From Bromus sterilis (taxonomy: Eukaryota > Streptophyta > Magnoliopsida > Poales > Poaceae): 64,000 nucleotides of DNA. The translations under genes were made by a program, and so were the position numbers. The stretch lies in the NCBI GenBank assembly GCA_950022295.1, contig OX465600.1, forward strand, positions 310,444,031-310,508,030, in the 5' to 3' direction. The notes beneath the pieces were generated by a model. It saw nothing but the letters and a program-made list of their open reading frames with translations. It ran no database searches and was not told where the DNA came from. Positions 32,201 through 44,776 of this stretch are shown in pieces (the first letter of the stretch is position 1; every line of letters starts with the position of its first letter).

Positions 32201-32970
32201 CGCCAGGATTGGTGGTGTCGAGAGGGTCTTTTTTTAGGTCTGCGAATGCGTTTCGAGCTTCTTCAGTCCACTCGAATTTCTCTCCTTTTCTGAGCAACCG
32301 ATAGAATGGTAGAGTCCTTTCTCCCAGCCTGCTGATGAAGCGGCTAAGTGATGCGAGTCTTCCTGTGAGTTGTTGTACGCCTTTGATGTTCACCGGCTCT
32401 TGCATCTTGGCGATTGCTTGCACTTTTTCAAGGTTTGCTTCCACTCCACGGGCAGATACCATGTATCCGAGCAGTTTTCCGGCTGGGACGCCGAACACGC
32501 ACTTTTTTGGGTTGATCTTGATTTTGTATCTGTTGAGAGCTGCAAAGGTTTCACGGAGGTCGTCGAGTAGCGTGTTTGCACTGTAAGTTTTGATGACAAT
32601 GTCGTCGACGTAGACTTGGACATTTTTGCCGATTTGGTCTCTTAAGCATTCTTGAATCATCCGTTGGTACGTGGATCCGGCGTTTTTCAGTCCGAAAGGC
32701 ATTGTCCTGTAGCAGAATACGCCGTAGGGTGTGATGAACGAGGTGTGTTCTTCGTCTTCTTCCTTCATCCTGATTTGGTTGTATCCTGAGTAGGCATCGA
32801 GGAAAGATAGGAGATCGCATCCTGTGGTAGAGTTGATTATCTGGTCTATCCTTGGTAGAGGGAAGTGGTCTTTTGGGAAGTGCTTGTTTACGGGCCCATA
32901 CTCAACGCACATGCGTAGTGCGTCTGTGTCCTTTTTAGGAACTAAGACTGGGTTTGCGATCCAGGTGGCT
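32201..32970 (-). pseudogene. T2 reverse transcriptase, split by W1
   Basis: Open from the W1 junction to about 32210. Motifs: TWIANPVLVPKK at the junction, HFPLPRIDQIIN, DAYSGYNQIRMKEE, MPFGLKNAG, catalytic VYVDDIVIKT (about 32600), LTGRLASLSRFISRLGERT. The bases TGG of the TWIANP segment meet W1 at 32970/32971. The upstream half of the same domain (LLDAEFIREMKKA) lies at 43745-43800 beyond W1. It is better kept than T1 and could be read through in its catalytic part. Confidence 0.9.
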
Positions 32971-34638
32971 GATACGTCCCAAACGTATCGATAATTTATG
33001 CTTGTTCCATGCATGTTTTCTGTGATATTGCTATGATATAGATACACTTTCATACACTTTTGATCATATTTGGACTAACCTACTAACTCAGTGCACCCTA
33101 GTGCCAGTTCCTTTTTTCTGTTGTTTTTCTATTCCAGGTTTCCCCCATGTTACAAATGCTCCAAAAAATTGGGAAAATCGGATAAAATATCAGCGCAACG
33201 GAGCCTTCTAGAATCACCAAAGTGGGGCCAGAGGGCCACCACCAGGTGTCCAGGCGGCCACCTAGCGCGGCCAGGGGCCTGGCCGCGCCAGGGGGCGCCT
33301 GGACCCCTGGTGCCCCCCTGGATGCCCCCTTCGCCTATTTATTCTCTGTCACGGGGAAACTCCGAAGACATAACCCTATTTCGCAAACTCGCCTCTGTTC
33401 CGTCGCCTCCTCGCTTCCAAGATCGGAGCACCGTCACGACCCTTCCCGGCACCCTGCCGGAGGGAGGATCGACCTCCGGGAGCTTCTCCTCCACCATGGA
33501 TGCTTGCCGGATGTGCCGTGAGTTGATTCCTTTGGACCATGGGTCCGTGATCAGTAGCTATGTGATGTTCTCCACCCCTCTTTGTTCTTCATGGTTTAAA
33601 CCTCGTGAGCTGACCCACATGATCGAGGCACATATGTAATTCTTCTGCTGTTGCTATGCTGAGTTTGATGGGATCTGATGGATTATGAGATTATGTTCAG
33701 ATTGTGATAGAGTAATATATTTGGTTTTGATCTCTTATATTTTCGTTCCTAAGTAATTCTTGCATGTTCTCCGTTGCTGTTTATTTCTTTGGCCAATTAG
33801 TAGGTAGTGACTCCAAGAGGGAACGTTATGCTCGAATGTGGGTACATGCCCCCTGATGACACGCTTGAGTGGCAGAAACATGACTCTAGGGGATGTGTTG
33901 GGGCCACAAGGGGAAAAACAACGGTGCTTGTAACCGCAGTTGCAAGGATTGTTTACTTTACGCAAAGTTCTTTTTAATGCAGTTGTGTGCTGCTTTGGGT
34001 TTACACTTTGGGTGGGGCTAGCAACTTAACACCAGCGAGATGTTCTGGATAGATATCTCAAGGTGGATAATTAGTAGTAGATGCATATGGATTTCGGTCT
34101 ACTTATTTTGGCGTACTGCCCATGCTTATGAACCTCTTCCTTTCTTTTGTAGCATAGTTAGCTTTGCGGTGCGTCAATAATCCTGTCAATTGCCCATTTG
34201 TAATTTGCTTACCTCGCATAGCAGTTTTATCGTCTTTTTGGAGAGAAACATCACTATTGAACATCACGGGACCACTTTCCATATTCTCATCATTGTTTAC
34301 AAGTTTATTTCCTTTACAGTATTTACTTTCAGTTGCTATCATTATCATTATCTCTTGTGTTTGATCGTTTGTAAACAACAAGACCAGAGAGATTAACAAC
34401 CTCTCTGAACTTCGTTGGGAGCAAAGTTAATTGTGTCGTGTGCAAGTCCAGGTCAAGGAAGCAACATTTGTCGTAAACGGTGTCATTGTTTTCTTGCCAC
34501 CTACTTATCATCGCCGGAGTCCTACGGGAGACAAACCCTATCCTCTACATAGGGGAAATTTGCTGCTATCCTACATCTCACCTTCCACTTGGGGTAACCA
34601 ACGAAGGGCGAGAAGCCATTACCACTTCCACGCCATCA
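32971..34638 (+). mobile_element. W1 5' LTR
   Basis: 1668 bp from TGATACGTCCCAAACGTATC to CACGCCATCA. Frames at 33091-33639 over its GC-rich core recur in every W LTR and are not genes. Confidence 0.95.
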
Positions 34639-34648
34639 AGCAAATTTC

Positions 34649-34667
34649 TGGCGCCGTTGCCGGGGAC
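34649..34667 (+). other. W1 primer-binding site (tRNA-Asp)
   Basis: TGGCGCCGTTGCCGGGGAC, an exact complement of the plant tRNA-Asp 3' end, 10 bases after the LTR. Confidence 0.95.
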
Positions 34668-34801
34668 TCCGAGTGATAAGATAGGGGCGTTACCCTCTAC
34701 CTTTTACCTTTACCTTTTAGTCTTGTTATTTTACTTTTCTGTTTTTATCTTTGTGTCTTATATCGAAAATTACAAAAAAATCTGCCACACTTGCTGCTAC
34801 T

Positions 34802-36000
34802 ATGGGTTCCACTGAAAACACCAAGTTGTGTGACTTCACCAGTCACAACAACAAAGACTTTATCTGCACTTCTATTGCCACACCTGCGACTTCAGCTACC
34901 TCTTATGAAATTAAACCTGCTTTACTAAACCTTGTTATGAGAGATCAATTCTCTGGTGCTGGAGATGATGCTTCTTTACACTTGAATAATTTTGTTGAAT
35001 TATGTGATATGCAAAAGTATAAAGAAGTAGAAGGTGATATTGTTAAGCTCAAGATTTTTCCTTTCTCTCTGAGAGGAGAAGCTAAAATCTTGTTTCAATC
35101 TTTGCCTAGGAATAACATAGATTCTTGGGATAAGTGCAAAGATGCTTTTATTGGGAAGTACTACCCACCTGATAAAATTATCGAATTAAGGAGTAACATT
35201 ATGAATTTTAGGAAATTGGATAATGAACACATTGCCCAATCTTTTGGGAACGTATGAAATCTCTTGTTAAGAAATGCCCTACACATGGTTTGACTACCTG
35301 GATGGTTATCCATACTTTTCATGCAGGCTTGAACTTTACGTCGCGGAACTTGTAAGATTCGGCTGCCGGAGGAACCTTTTATGTCAACTACACTCGGTGC
35401 TGCCACAAAACTTCTCGATGAGATAATGACCAACTATTCCCAATGGCACACCGAACGCGCTCCAACAGGTAGGAAGGTAAATTCTGTCGAGGAAATTACC
35501 TCCCTAAATGATAACGTTTATTTAATTATGTCTCTACTTACCAAGCAACCCTCTATTGATCCTCATGGTGTTCCATTAAATTCTTTGGTTGCTCAGGAAC
35601 AAGTAGATGTGAACTTCATTGCTAGAAACAACTTTAATAATAATGCTTATAGGGGAAACTTTGCTAGTAATCCTAGACCGTTTCCATCCACTTATGGGAA
35701 CAACATCACTTACCTTAGCAACAAGAACCCTACTTTTTAATTAGAAAACATGCTTAGAGACTTTATCACTACCCAAAAAGCCTTCAACAAGAATGTGGAA
35801 GAAAATCTAGCTAAATTAGATAATCTTTGTTTGAAGGTAGAAAGCTTAGCCCTTGATGTTGAGATGTTAAAAATTAGAACCTCTCCCCTTGAGGAGAGCA
35901 AGGCCACTCCTATTAATGCTATCCAATTACAAATTAATGAAAATATTAGGATGATGGCTAAACTTAAAGAAAGATGGGCTCGAGAAAAAGAGGAAGAGGA
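34802..36000 (+). pseudogene. W1 gag, broken
   Basis: The start MGSTENTKLCDF at 34802 aligns with W0. The Gag core (HLNNFVELC, PFSLRGEAKILF, LPRNNIDSWDKC, YYPPDKIIELRSNIMNF) is open to about 35257, where a frameshift (FGNV instead of a WKR-like stretch) ends it. It resumes at 35381-35740 (MSTTLGAATKLLDEIM, LTKQPSIDPHGVPL) and, after a stop, in 35750 onward, which leads into protease. Gag would form the particle. Confidence 0.85.
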
Positions 36001-36757
36001 TAGAATTAAGAGCCTTCCTACACACCACACAGTTGCAACTATCCAAATTGTTGAGGATACCGAAACTATTAGCACCCAATGCACTCCTGGTCCCATTGGG
36101 CCTATTAATGGTGATGCTAATGCCTCAACTGTAGAAGAAGAAACCCCTATGAACATGGAGGGTTTCAAACAATTGATTCTAGATGACACTACCACCACTT
36201 TTGATAGTAGTGATATTGATTTTGATAGTTGCACCCTCTCAGAAGTTATTAGCTTACTACACAAAATGTCTAGAGACCCCCACACTAGCACACTTAATCT
36301 TGCCTTCACAGAGCATATCACAAATGCTCTCATCAAAGCTAGGGAGGAGAAGCTTAGGATAGAAGCCTCCATACGTAGGAAGATAGATGATGGTTGGGAC
36401 CCTATGATCAAAATTAAATTAAATCACTTCTCTTGCTATGCTTTATGTGACGTTGGAGCTAGTACCTCCGTCATGCCCAAAAGAATGGATGATATGTTTG
36501 AATTGAAACCTTTTGATTCTTGTTCTTTGGGTGTTCGTCTTGTCGACTCTTTCGTAAAGAAACCTTTGGAGAACATCGACGATGATCTTATCATTGTCAA
36601 TGACAACTATGTTCCCATTGATTTCATTATTATGGATATAGAGTGTGAACCTTTATGTCCAATTATTTTGGGACGTCCTTTTCTCTGCACCGCTGGTGCT
36701 ACCATTGACATGAAAGAGGGGAATACAAATTTAAATTCCCTCTCAAAAAGGGGATGA
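35750..36757 (+). CDS. W1 Gag C-terminus and aspartic protease, 335 codons
   Basis: An open frame. The first 90 residues (LRDFITTQKAF, LDNLCLKVESLALDVEMLKI) look coiled-coil and continue Gag. The middle is acidic. About residues 220-330 form a retropepsin: KIKLNHFSCYALCDVGASTSVMP with the catalytic Asp-Val-Gly-Ala (about 36450), VPIDFIIMDIECEPLCPIILG (about 36610-36670) and RPFLCTAGATIDM. Soon after RPFL the frame shifts by one base (about 36730) and the protein would stop. No reverse transcriptase follows; the next recognisable thing is 3' non-coding sequence, so pol was deleted in an ancestor or never carried. Confidence 0.85.
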   Translation: MLRDFITTQKAFNKNVEENLAKLDNLCLKVESLALDVEMLKIRTSPLEESKATPINAIQLQINENIRMMAKLKERWAREKEEEDRIKSLPTHHTVATIQIVEDTETISTQCTPGPIGPINGDANASTVEEETPMNMEGFKQLILDDTTTTFDSSDIDFDSCTLSEVISLLHKMSRDPHTSTLNLAFTEHITNALIKAREEKLRIEASIRRKIDDGWDPMIKIKLNHFSCYALCDVGASTSVMPKRMDDMFELKPFDSCSLGVRLVDSFVKKPLENIDDDLIIVNDNYVPIDFIIMDIECEPLCPIILGRPFLCTAGATIDMKEGNTNLNSLSKRG

Positions 36758-36839
36758 AAAACTTTCCTATAAAGAAAATCAAGTTACCTTTTGAGTCCAT
36801 TACACGGGCTAGCTATTCTCTTGGTCTTTATAAAACTTG

Positions 36840-38568
36840 ATTCTTCTTTTGCCTTATGCCTAGATGATAGGCGTAAAAGAAAGTGCTTGTTGCGAGGCAA
36901 CCCAAGATGTTTTTACTTCTGTTTTTAGTGGTCTTGATGATTGTTGCTACTGTAGCAACATCATTGTATCTTTATTTTCAAGCTGTGTGCCAAGTTATAG
37001 CCTCATATGACAAGGGAAGTGAAAGTTGTCACATGTTGTCCAGAAATAAGATTCTGTCTTCGACAGGAAAAATCGGATCAAATCACCAGTTTATCTTTTT
37101 GAGCTGAATTATTTACACAACGTTCTCTATACAATCACAGAACTTTCGTATGTTCTGAGTTTTTTTATTTGAGTTGCAGAAGTACCCCTAAAAAATTATT
37201 TACTACATGTTGTTCTGTTTTTCACAGATTCTGCCACGTTTTGTCTCTCCTAACTTTTGCAAACCTTAATCTTGCTTTTTCTTTGCAAAAACCTTTTGGA
37301 AATCTTGAGAAACAGTAGCTCTTCAAGAATATCTTTGTATCCAGTGGGGAAAATTATTTATTAAGGGTACTAACCTCTCTAATCAGCTTATTATGAGTTA
37401 TATATGAAGGGAGTTTTCAAGCGTGCGATGGAAGATGATGAAAGAAGATTCGGGAGTGTCAAGAGCTCAAGCTTGGGGATGCCTCCATGCATCCCCAATA
37501 AATATTCAAGGAGACACAAGCGTCTAAGCTGGAGGATACCCCCGTGCATCCCCTTTTCCATCAACAATCATCAGTTCGTCCTTCGTCTCACTATATTTTT
37601 ATCACTTCATGCGTTATGTACTATGCTTGGAGCGTCTCACTCTTAGGTTTTATTTTTAGTTTTCTTTAGTTTTTCTTGCTGTTCGTAACAAGTTAGACCC
37701 CGTATTACTTTGTGTGGGAGAGAAACACGCTCCACTTTCAAAATCTAGAACACATCATAGGATTCTTCATGTCTACCTTTTTACTGTTGTGTGTTCTTTA
37801 TCTTTTCGTAGCTACTGCCATGTTTAGTTTTAGTTTTATTTTGTCTTTAGCAAGAGCCTTGGAATTTTGTTTAGTTTGTTGCTGGGACTCTCTTTAGTTT
37901 TCATGTTTATCTTTTTAAGAGAGTTGGTTGTTGCACTGAGTTGTGTCTTGTTTTGAGAGTAGGTAATTGAGGTTGCTATTTAATTTTAGTAGTAACTTGC
38001 AATAGTTTTGAGGTAGTGATGTGAGTAATGTTTGAACTTTTGGTGTCAAGATCTCTAGCCCATTATTGATAGGTGTCATATTTTGGTCAATCCGTTTTTA
38101 TTTTCAAAACCTACAAAACTAGTTGAGAACTCTAGCTACTAGATGGATCGCTAATCTTTGGAGGGATCGAATATTAGAGTACACTCACGTACCATGAGTC
38201 GAGGATGCGCAAGGATAACCAAACCCCCATACACTCCTCCTCAGGGTACTTGTCTCTTTGTGAACCTCCTCATTAGATTGAGAGTTACCGATAATAAGTG
38301 CATGAGTTCTTCGGACTAATGTAAGTATTGAAAGTTGACACTTCCACCTCCTCACATTTTGCTAGCCTCTCATGTGTCGTGCATTGTCTTCTTCTCACTC
38401 TGAGAGTTGGCGTCCACCTTCGCCGGTACATCCAAACCCTTGGCATGATACGCTCTGTTAACATAAACCTCCTTATATCTTTCCTCAAAACAGCCACCAT
38501 ACCTACCTATCAAGGCATTTCCATAGCCTTTCCGAGATTTATTGCCATGCCACATCCACCTCTTCATG
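36840..38568 (+). other. W1 3' non-coding region with hairpins
   Basis: No gene on the element strand. The region is shared with W2 (62560-60880, inverted), including a short frame at 37404-37646 whose partner is 62039-61797. GGGGATGC-CTCCAT-GCATCCCC at 37475-37496 is a perfect 8 bp stem. It follows AAGCTTGGGGATG-like sequence that equals the polypurine tract at 42053-42066. Confidence 0.7.
38370..38567 (-). other. Short frame antisense to W1, conserved in W2
   Basis: 65 codons on the minus strand starting MKRWMWHGN, with KGYGNALIGRYGGCFEE. W2 has the partner at 60877-60969 (MKRWKLHGNVTRKGYGNAL...), also antisense to its element. Beyond GGCFEE W2 has a stop, and in both copies similarity continues past the stops. 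It may be a conserved non-coding region that happens to be open, or a decayed antisense gene. F is inserted 1 base upstream of its ATG. Confidence 0.35.
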
Positions 38569-41125
38569 TGTAACGACCCAATTCACATAGAATTGAAGTC
38601 TCTGTGATCAAGTTCCAGTCCCTGGATCGAACTCTCTGGCACACACAGTATCATAGATATATATCAAAGTACAAGTGCATCATTATTACAACGTATGATC
38701 CAGAATAAAGCAAATAACAAGTTGCATAGCTCAAGGCTAGCTTATTCAACATAACTATTGCGGAAGAAAAAGCAAAATAACGAGGAGTCCCATCAACATC
38801 CACAAGCGAACATGCTGAGTGTAGACCCGCAACCCTAAACGAACCTTACTGGTCGTCTGAGAAACCTGCAACACCGAAGGTTACAGCCCGACAACGGGTC
38901 AGTACATCTGATTTGTACGGCAAGTGACACGGAAAATGTTTATGTAAAGTACCTACAACTACATGCAAGGTGAGTCAAGGTAAAGGCTTATGGTTTTTTT
39001 TTTGCAGAAAGAAAATTTTCTCCTGAACTAAACTAGTCAAAATTTTAAGTTGAATTCTACCTGAAACACACAGCAACCCATGCTAATCTTTCCCACCAAA
39101 TTATTATTAAATGTTCATCTGTCAAGATCATTCATCAACAGTACTGACTAGTTGCTCAAAGTTCGTCCGTAACCGTGGACACGGCTAATCATGATCAGTT
39201 TATACGCTCTGCAGAGGTTGTACACGTTCCCCACTGGACTCAACCCGAAGATTGAGATGAAAACTTTCCGAATAGGTTGCCTCCACCCTTTGGTAGCCGG
39301 TACACCTAACACACATCTACATCAGGTAGCTACCAGGGCCAGGTTCCCCACAATGTACTCATGCTAAGCCAGAGCCCATATAGCCAGTGGTTGTACACGG
39401 AAGCTACTAGTAATATTGCCTGTCTGATCTTTTAGAGCCTGGACGGCGCCCACTGCGTTCAGAGGGTAGACACCATGTCGCACCCGGTTCACCACCAAAA
39501 CAACCATTGGGTGCATTTAACCCCGGCACTATCATTAGACAAGGCACAGCCACCGGGATGCAACCCGTCCGTCCAAAAGTGATTTCTATTTATTATAAAG
39601 TTGCTACACAAATTATTAAATAGCTCACCTGCACTCCATGAATTCTCACAACCCAAACCACGTCTACAAAGCATAGAAATAAAGTAACAACACGTGCTAG
39701 GTTGGTCTACCAATACAAGTCAAGCCATGTGGCTATCCTAACTGGTTTTGCAGCAACAGTAAAGTAAACTACCTATCATGCAATCAGGTGATATTCTTAA
39801 CATAATGCATATAGAAAATTACAGGTATGAGTATGGTCAAAGCATCACTTGCCTTCTTCCTGTTCCTGACGATCACAATCCTCACAAAACGATGTGGCGC
39901 ACTCCGAACAATCTATACGAGCAAACATAGCACCAATCAACATATATTCAATACAAATATGCACAAACAGTAATAAACATACAAAGAACAGTAGAAATAC
40001 TTTCCTAACAGAAGCTAAACTTAAAGTACTCAACAAAATAAAACTAACGCAAAAAGAAACGGCGCAAACGGGCGCACCGTTAAAAAAATACGGCTACCGG
40101 AAGTTCAAATTTGATTCTGCTTGGGATTCAAATTTTAAAACTTAAAACTTCTGTAACACTTAGTCTACTGGCTAGAACTTTTCGACACGGTCGCAACGCA
40201 ACCAGAATCACTTAATTCCGAGTTACGGTTAATAAGTAACCGCGAAAACGGTACCGGGGTGGCATCGGGGTCCAATCTGCAAAAAAGACCTATCCGTAAA
40301 TAAAAATAACTTCGAAAACCGCAATCGGGTCCCCGGCGCCGGTTTGACCGGATCTGGCCGGCTTTGACCGGCGGTGGCGGCGGCACAGCCGACGGCGCGG
40401 CGCGGCCAGTGCCCGGCGGCTACCCGCGGCGGCCTGGGGCAACGCAGCTAGGACGGCGGCGACGGCGGCTCACCTCGAGGCGGCGGCGGAACGGCGGCGG
40501 CGGCGACGCGGATCGGGTCGAGCGGCGGCTTCGCAGGTCGGGAAAAAAGAAACCCTAGCCCGCGGGTCCGCGGGCGAAATTTATAACCCGATCCGATTTT
40601 TTTTAATCCGAAACAAATACGAAATCGGTTGGGCGAAAAAAACAGTACAGGCCCGTTAGGCCCAAAACAATTTTAGAAAAATCACGGATAATTATTATTA
40701 ATTTCCGTTTTCACCAAAACTTTTAAAACAATAAAATTCAATTTTTGGCATTACCAAAATATTTAATAAAAATAAAAACTTTGCAACTTATTTTTAAATA
40801 TTTTTAAATACTTTTACGACAATTTAAAAATACCGAAAAACTCTAAAAATGATTTGAAAAATTTCCCGGAGCATAAATAAATTCCCAAAATATTTTTAGA
40901 TATTATTAATATCCCTAAAGTAAATTTAAAATCTCTCCAAAAGTATTTTAAACTATTTTCCAACAATTTCAAAATGGGGATAAGTCATTTTATATCCTCT
41001 CCAGCGAACTGCCATGTGTTGAAAAAAATTTAAAATATTTTTAAGACTCCAGAAAAATGCAGAAACCGCATGAGATGCATATGTTGACCTATTAGCATCC
41101 GAATTTAGAAAATTGGGATGTTACA
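38569..41125 (-). mobile_element. F: 2.6 kb solo LTR in W1, TSD TCATG
   Basis: On the minus strand it starts TGTAACATCCCAATTTTCTA and ends GGGTCGTTACA. Flanks TCATG at 38564-38568 and 41126-41130 are identical. The minus orientation is inferred from a leader-like GC-rich part (40560-40340) with CTAGGGTTT and a GAGGTGAGCC donor-like site. The start resembles Fatima/Jeli-type gypsy LTRs from memory. There are no genes; frames at 40364-40558 and 39489-40145 are chance. Confidence 0.85.
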
Positions 41126-42066
41126 TCATGACTTGATCTTCATGTCGTACATGTTCCTGGTACACAGGTAGCGGCATACATTGCATACATCATGATAGCT
41201 ACATCTTCTTTATGATTTGAGTAACTTGTAAAGTGTGAAAGATCTTCTATAACCTCTTGTAAATTAGAGTGTTTCCCTTAAGTGAGGAAAAGATCCCAAA
41301 GTGGACAAAATAAAAGATCCCAAAGAGGACAAATGAGAGTTAAATAGAAAGAGCCATTGAGGCCACCAAAAAAATACAAAAAATAGAAAAAAGAGAAAAA
41401 AATCAAAAGAGCTCTAGGTCTTCATGAGCGAGTAAGTTAGATGCACCCCCACTAGTTCCATTGGAGAGATTTTCAGCTCATATGTGCATCCGTTGCAAGG
41501 CAATCCCTACTCCTCACATCATATCTATCATTTGGCCTTCTCACCTATGATTGTCCTCGTTGATGTGAGCCTTTCTCACCTTTTTGTCTTCCTCCTCCAC
41601 CATATTCTCTCTTTGCCATCCTCAGTGTCAACTTTCGTGCTTACGCTCATCCATTGCATGAGTGCTCAAAATATCAAAAAGGAGTGGATCAAATTGACTT
41701 GTGTGGATCAAGTGGTCTAGACAAGTCAAGATAAGATTCCAAAGAAGACCAAGTGTGAAACTTTAGTAGATTGAGTTCTCAACACACCAAATACTTTTTC
41801 TCATATTCCCTATCCCCCTTCTTGCACGCAAATACCATTTGGAGACATTCGAGTCACGGACAGCGAGAGCTCTTGCACCTAATGTTCTTTCGTTGCTTGT
41901 TTCAATGCTAATATAGACTCTTGCACGTTATGACTTGAATTGAATCACATACCTTGATTGCTTTAATTTTCAAAGTTATTATATGGTTGCTAGCATGTCA
42001 CCACAGAAATTATGTTTATTATCATTTACCTACTCGAGGACGAGCAGGAATTAAGCTTGGGGATGT
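41126..42066 (+). other. W1 3' non-coding region, continued, with polypurine tract
   Basis: Shared with W2 (60870-59924, inverted). It ends with GAGGACGAGCAGGAATTAAG then CTTGGGGATGT at 42056-42066, the polypurine tract, directly before the 3' LTR. No gene. Confidence 0.8.
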
Positions 42067-43744
42067 TGATACGTCCCAAACGTATCGATAATTTCAGCTT
42101 GTTCCATGCATGTTTTGTGTGATATTGCTATGATCTAGATACACTTTCATACACTTTTGATCATATTTGGACTAACCTACTAACTCAGTGCTCCCCGGTG
42201 CTAGATACTGTTTTCTTCTGTTTTTCTATTCAAGGTTTCCCCCATATTAAAAATGCTCCAAAAATTCAGGAAAACCGAATAAAAAATCAGCGCAACAAAG
42301 CCTTCGAGAATCACCAAAGTGGGGCCAGAGGGCCACCACCAGGTGTCTAGGAGGCCACCTGGTGCGGCCAGGGGCCTGGCCGCGCCGGGGGGGGGGGGCG
42401 CCTGGACCCCTGGTGGCCCCCTGGCTGCCCCCTTCGCCTACTTATTCTCCATCACGGGGAAACTCCAAAGACAGAACCCTATTTCACAAACTCGCCTCTA
42501 TTCCGACGCCGCCGCCACGCTTCCAAGATCGGGGGCACCGTCAGGACCCTTCCCGGCACCCTGCCGGAGGGAGGATCGACCTCCGGGAGCTTCTCCTCCA
42601 CCATGGACGCTTCCCGGATGTGCCGTGAGTAGTTTTCTTTTGACCATGGGTCCGTGATCAGTAGCTATGTGATGTTCTCCTCCCCTCTTTATTCTTCATG
42701 GTTTAGACCTCGTGAGCTGCCCTACATGATCGAGTCACATATGTAATTCTTCTGTTGTTGCTATGCTGAGTTTGATGGGATCTGATGGATTATGAGATTA
42801 TGTTCAGATCGTGATAGAGTAATATATTTGGTCTTTATCTCTTATATTTTCGTTCCTAAGTAATTCTTGCATGTTCTCCGTTGTTGTTTATTGCTTTGGC
42901 CAAGTAGTAGGTAGTGACTCCAAGAGGGAACGTTATGCTCGATTGTGGGTACATGCCCCCTGATGACACGCTTGAGTGACAGAAACATGAGTCTAGGGGA
43001 TGTGCTTAGGCCACAAGGGGGAAAACAACGGTGCTTGTAACCGCGGTTGCAAGGATTGTTTACTTTACGCAAAGTTCTTTTTAATGTATTTGTATGTTGC
43101 TTTGGGTTTACACTTTGGGTGGGGCTCGCAACTTAATACCAGCGAGATGTTCTGGATAGATATATCAAGGTGGATAATTAGTAGTAGATGCAGATGGATT
43201 CGGGTCTACTTATTTTGGCGTACTGTCCATGCTTATGAGCCTCTTCCTTACTTTTTTAGCATAGTTAGCATTGTCGTGCGTTTATAATTCTATCAATTGC
43301 CCATCTGTAATTTGTTTATCTCGGATAGCATTTTTATCGTCTTTTGGGAGAGTGACATCACTAGTGAACATCACGGGACCCCTATCCATATTGACATCAC
43401 TGTTTAAATTTTATTTCCTTTTCAGTATTTACTTTCGGTTGCTATCATTATCATTATCTCTTGTGTTTGATCCTTTGTAAACAACAAGACCGGAGAGATT
43501 GACAACCTCTCTGAACTTCATTGGGAGCAAAGTTAATTGTGTCGTGTGCAGGTCCAGGTCAAGGAAGCAACATTTGTCGTAAACTGTGCCATTGTTTTCT
43601 TGCCGCCTACTTATCATCGCCGGAGTCCTACGGGAGACAAACCCTATCCTCTACATAGGGAAAATTTGCTGCTATCCTACATCTCACCTTCCACTTGGGG
43701 TAACCAACGAAGGGAGAGAAGCCATTACCACTTCCACGCCATCA
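42067..43744 (+). mobile_element. W1 3' LTR
   Basis: 1678 bp, TGATACGTCCCAAACGTATC to CACGCCATCA. Frames at 42319-42657 and 42842-43287 belong to the LTR. Confidence 0.95.
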
Positions 43745-44137
43745 GCGGCCTTCTTCATTTCCCGGATGAATTCGCGTCGAGTAGTCGATTTACTTCTTCT
43801 CCAATGGCTCTGCGCTTGGGTTCGGAGAATCTGCGCAACGCCTGCTTTACTGGTTTGGTGTTTGGATATATGTGTAGTGCGTGTTCCGCGAACTCTCGTG
43901 GTATTCCGGGCATGTCGGCCGGGCACCAGGCAAAAATTTCCCACTCCTCGCGGAGGAAAACAATGAGGGAAGATGCTTATTCTCCTGGGAGATGAGCATA
44001 GATTCGGACCATCTTGTTCGGGTCTGTTGGGTGCACCTCATAGGTGACTGTGTCGCTGTCGACGCTGAAGTCGCGAGTAAAATCTTTTGATTCACTTCTG
44101 CTTGCCAGTGGAAAAATGCTCTTGTCTGTCACCATGG
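43745..44137 (-). pseudogene. T2 protease-to-reverse-transcriptase linker, cut by W1
   Basis: Minus-strand translation gives MPGIPREFAEH- and LLDAEFIREMKKA-like segments in changing frames, as in T1 16960-17160. It ends at the W1 junction, where the next codons lie at 32970. Confidence 0.8.
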
Positions 44138-44776
44138 CTATTTCTTCGAGCTGCTGCAGAGCTCCGAACGTGTCGGAAACTTCGTGAAAGTCTCGGTTGC
44201 ATTGGTCTGATTTGATAAAATCCCATTGATCGTAATGACCCCTGAGGGTCCTGGCATCTTTAGCTTGAGGTACGCGTAGTGCGGGACCGCCATAAATTGA
44301 GCGAATGCGGGCCGCCCGAGTATGGCGTGGTATTGGGACTGCCAGTCGAGTACTTCGAACTCGAGGACTTTTCTTGCGAAGTTGCCCTTGTCGCCGAAGA
44401 CGACATCGAGCTCAATTGTTCTGAGGGAGGAGGCTGCTTCACATGTAACTACATCGTAGAGTGTGACGCCTGACTTCTTCCAGACTGATCGCGGGATCAG
44501 CATCTTGCGCAAGGTGCTCGTGAAGATTATATTTAAACTGCTGCCCCCGTCCATGAAAAATTTGTCCATGTCGTAACCGCCGATTTGGGCTTCGAGGATC
44601 CGTGGTGCGTGCCCTTGCCTTGGAATTGCGGGTGGGTGGTCGCTTTGTGAGAAGGTAGTGTTGGTCTCTGCGCCATACAGATGGTTGGTTTCTGCTGTTT
44701 TTAGTTCCTCGGCTGCTCTGGTCTGCAGGGTGTAGGCGTCCTGTTTTGCTTTTGAGGGTCGTCCTTCTTGGATCAT
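44138..44776 (-). CDS. T2 aspartic protease region
   Basis: A 212-codon frame, the partner of T1 16131-17039. It begins MIQEGRPSKAKQDAYTLQ, has the catalytic FMDGGSSLNIIF (about 44540) and EVLDWQSQYHAILGRPAFAQ (about 44330), and ends early at 44138 after a frameshift (SNQTNATETF). Methionine 44776 is internal to the old polyprotein. Confidence 0.8.
   Translation of the reverse strand: MIQEGRPSKAKQDAYTLQTRAAEELKTAETNHLYGAETNTTFSQSDHPPAIPRQGHAPRILEAQIGGYDMDKFFMDGGSSLNIIFTSTLRKMLIPRSVWKKSGVTLYDVVTCEAASSLRTIELDVVFGDKGNFARKVLEFEVLDWQSQYHAILGRPAFAQFMAVPHYAYLKLKMPGPSGVITINGILSNQTNATETFTKFPTRSELCSSSKK

Larger units (their letters stand above)
32971..43744 (+). mobile_element. W1: Athila-type Ty3/gypsy element without pol, inserted in T2
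   Basis: LTRs at 32971-34638 and 42067-43744, flanked by GTGGC (32966-32970) and GCGGC (43745-43749), a target duplication with one change. It has a primer-binding site, gag, protease, a long 3' non-coding region and a polypurine tract. No reverse transcriptase, RNase H or integrase is seen, so it depended on another element to move. Without F (38569-41125) it is about 8.2 kb. The LTRs differ by several percent by eye. Confidence 0.9.
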
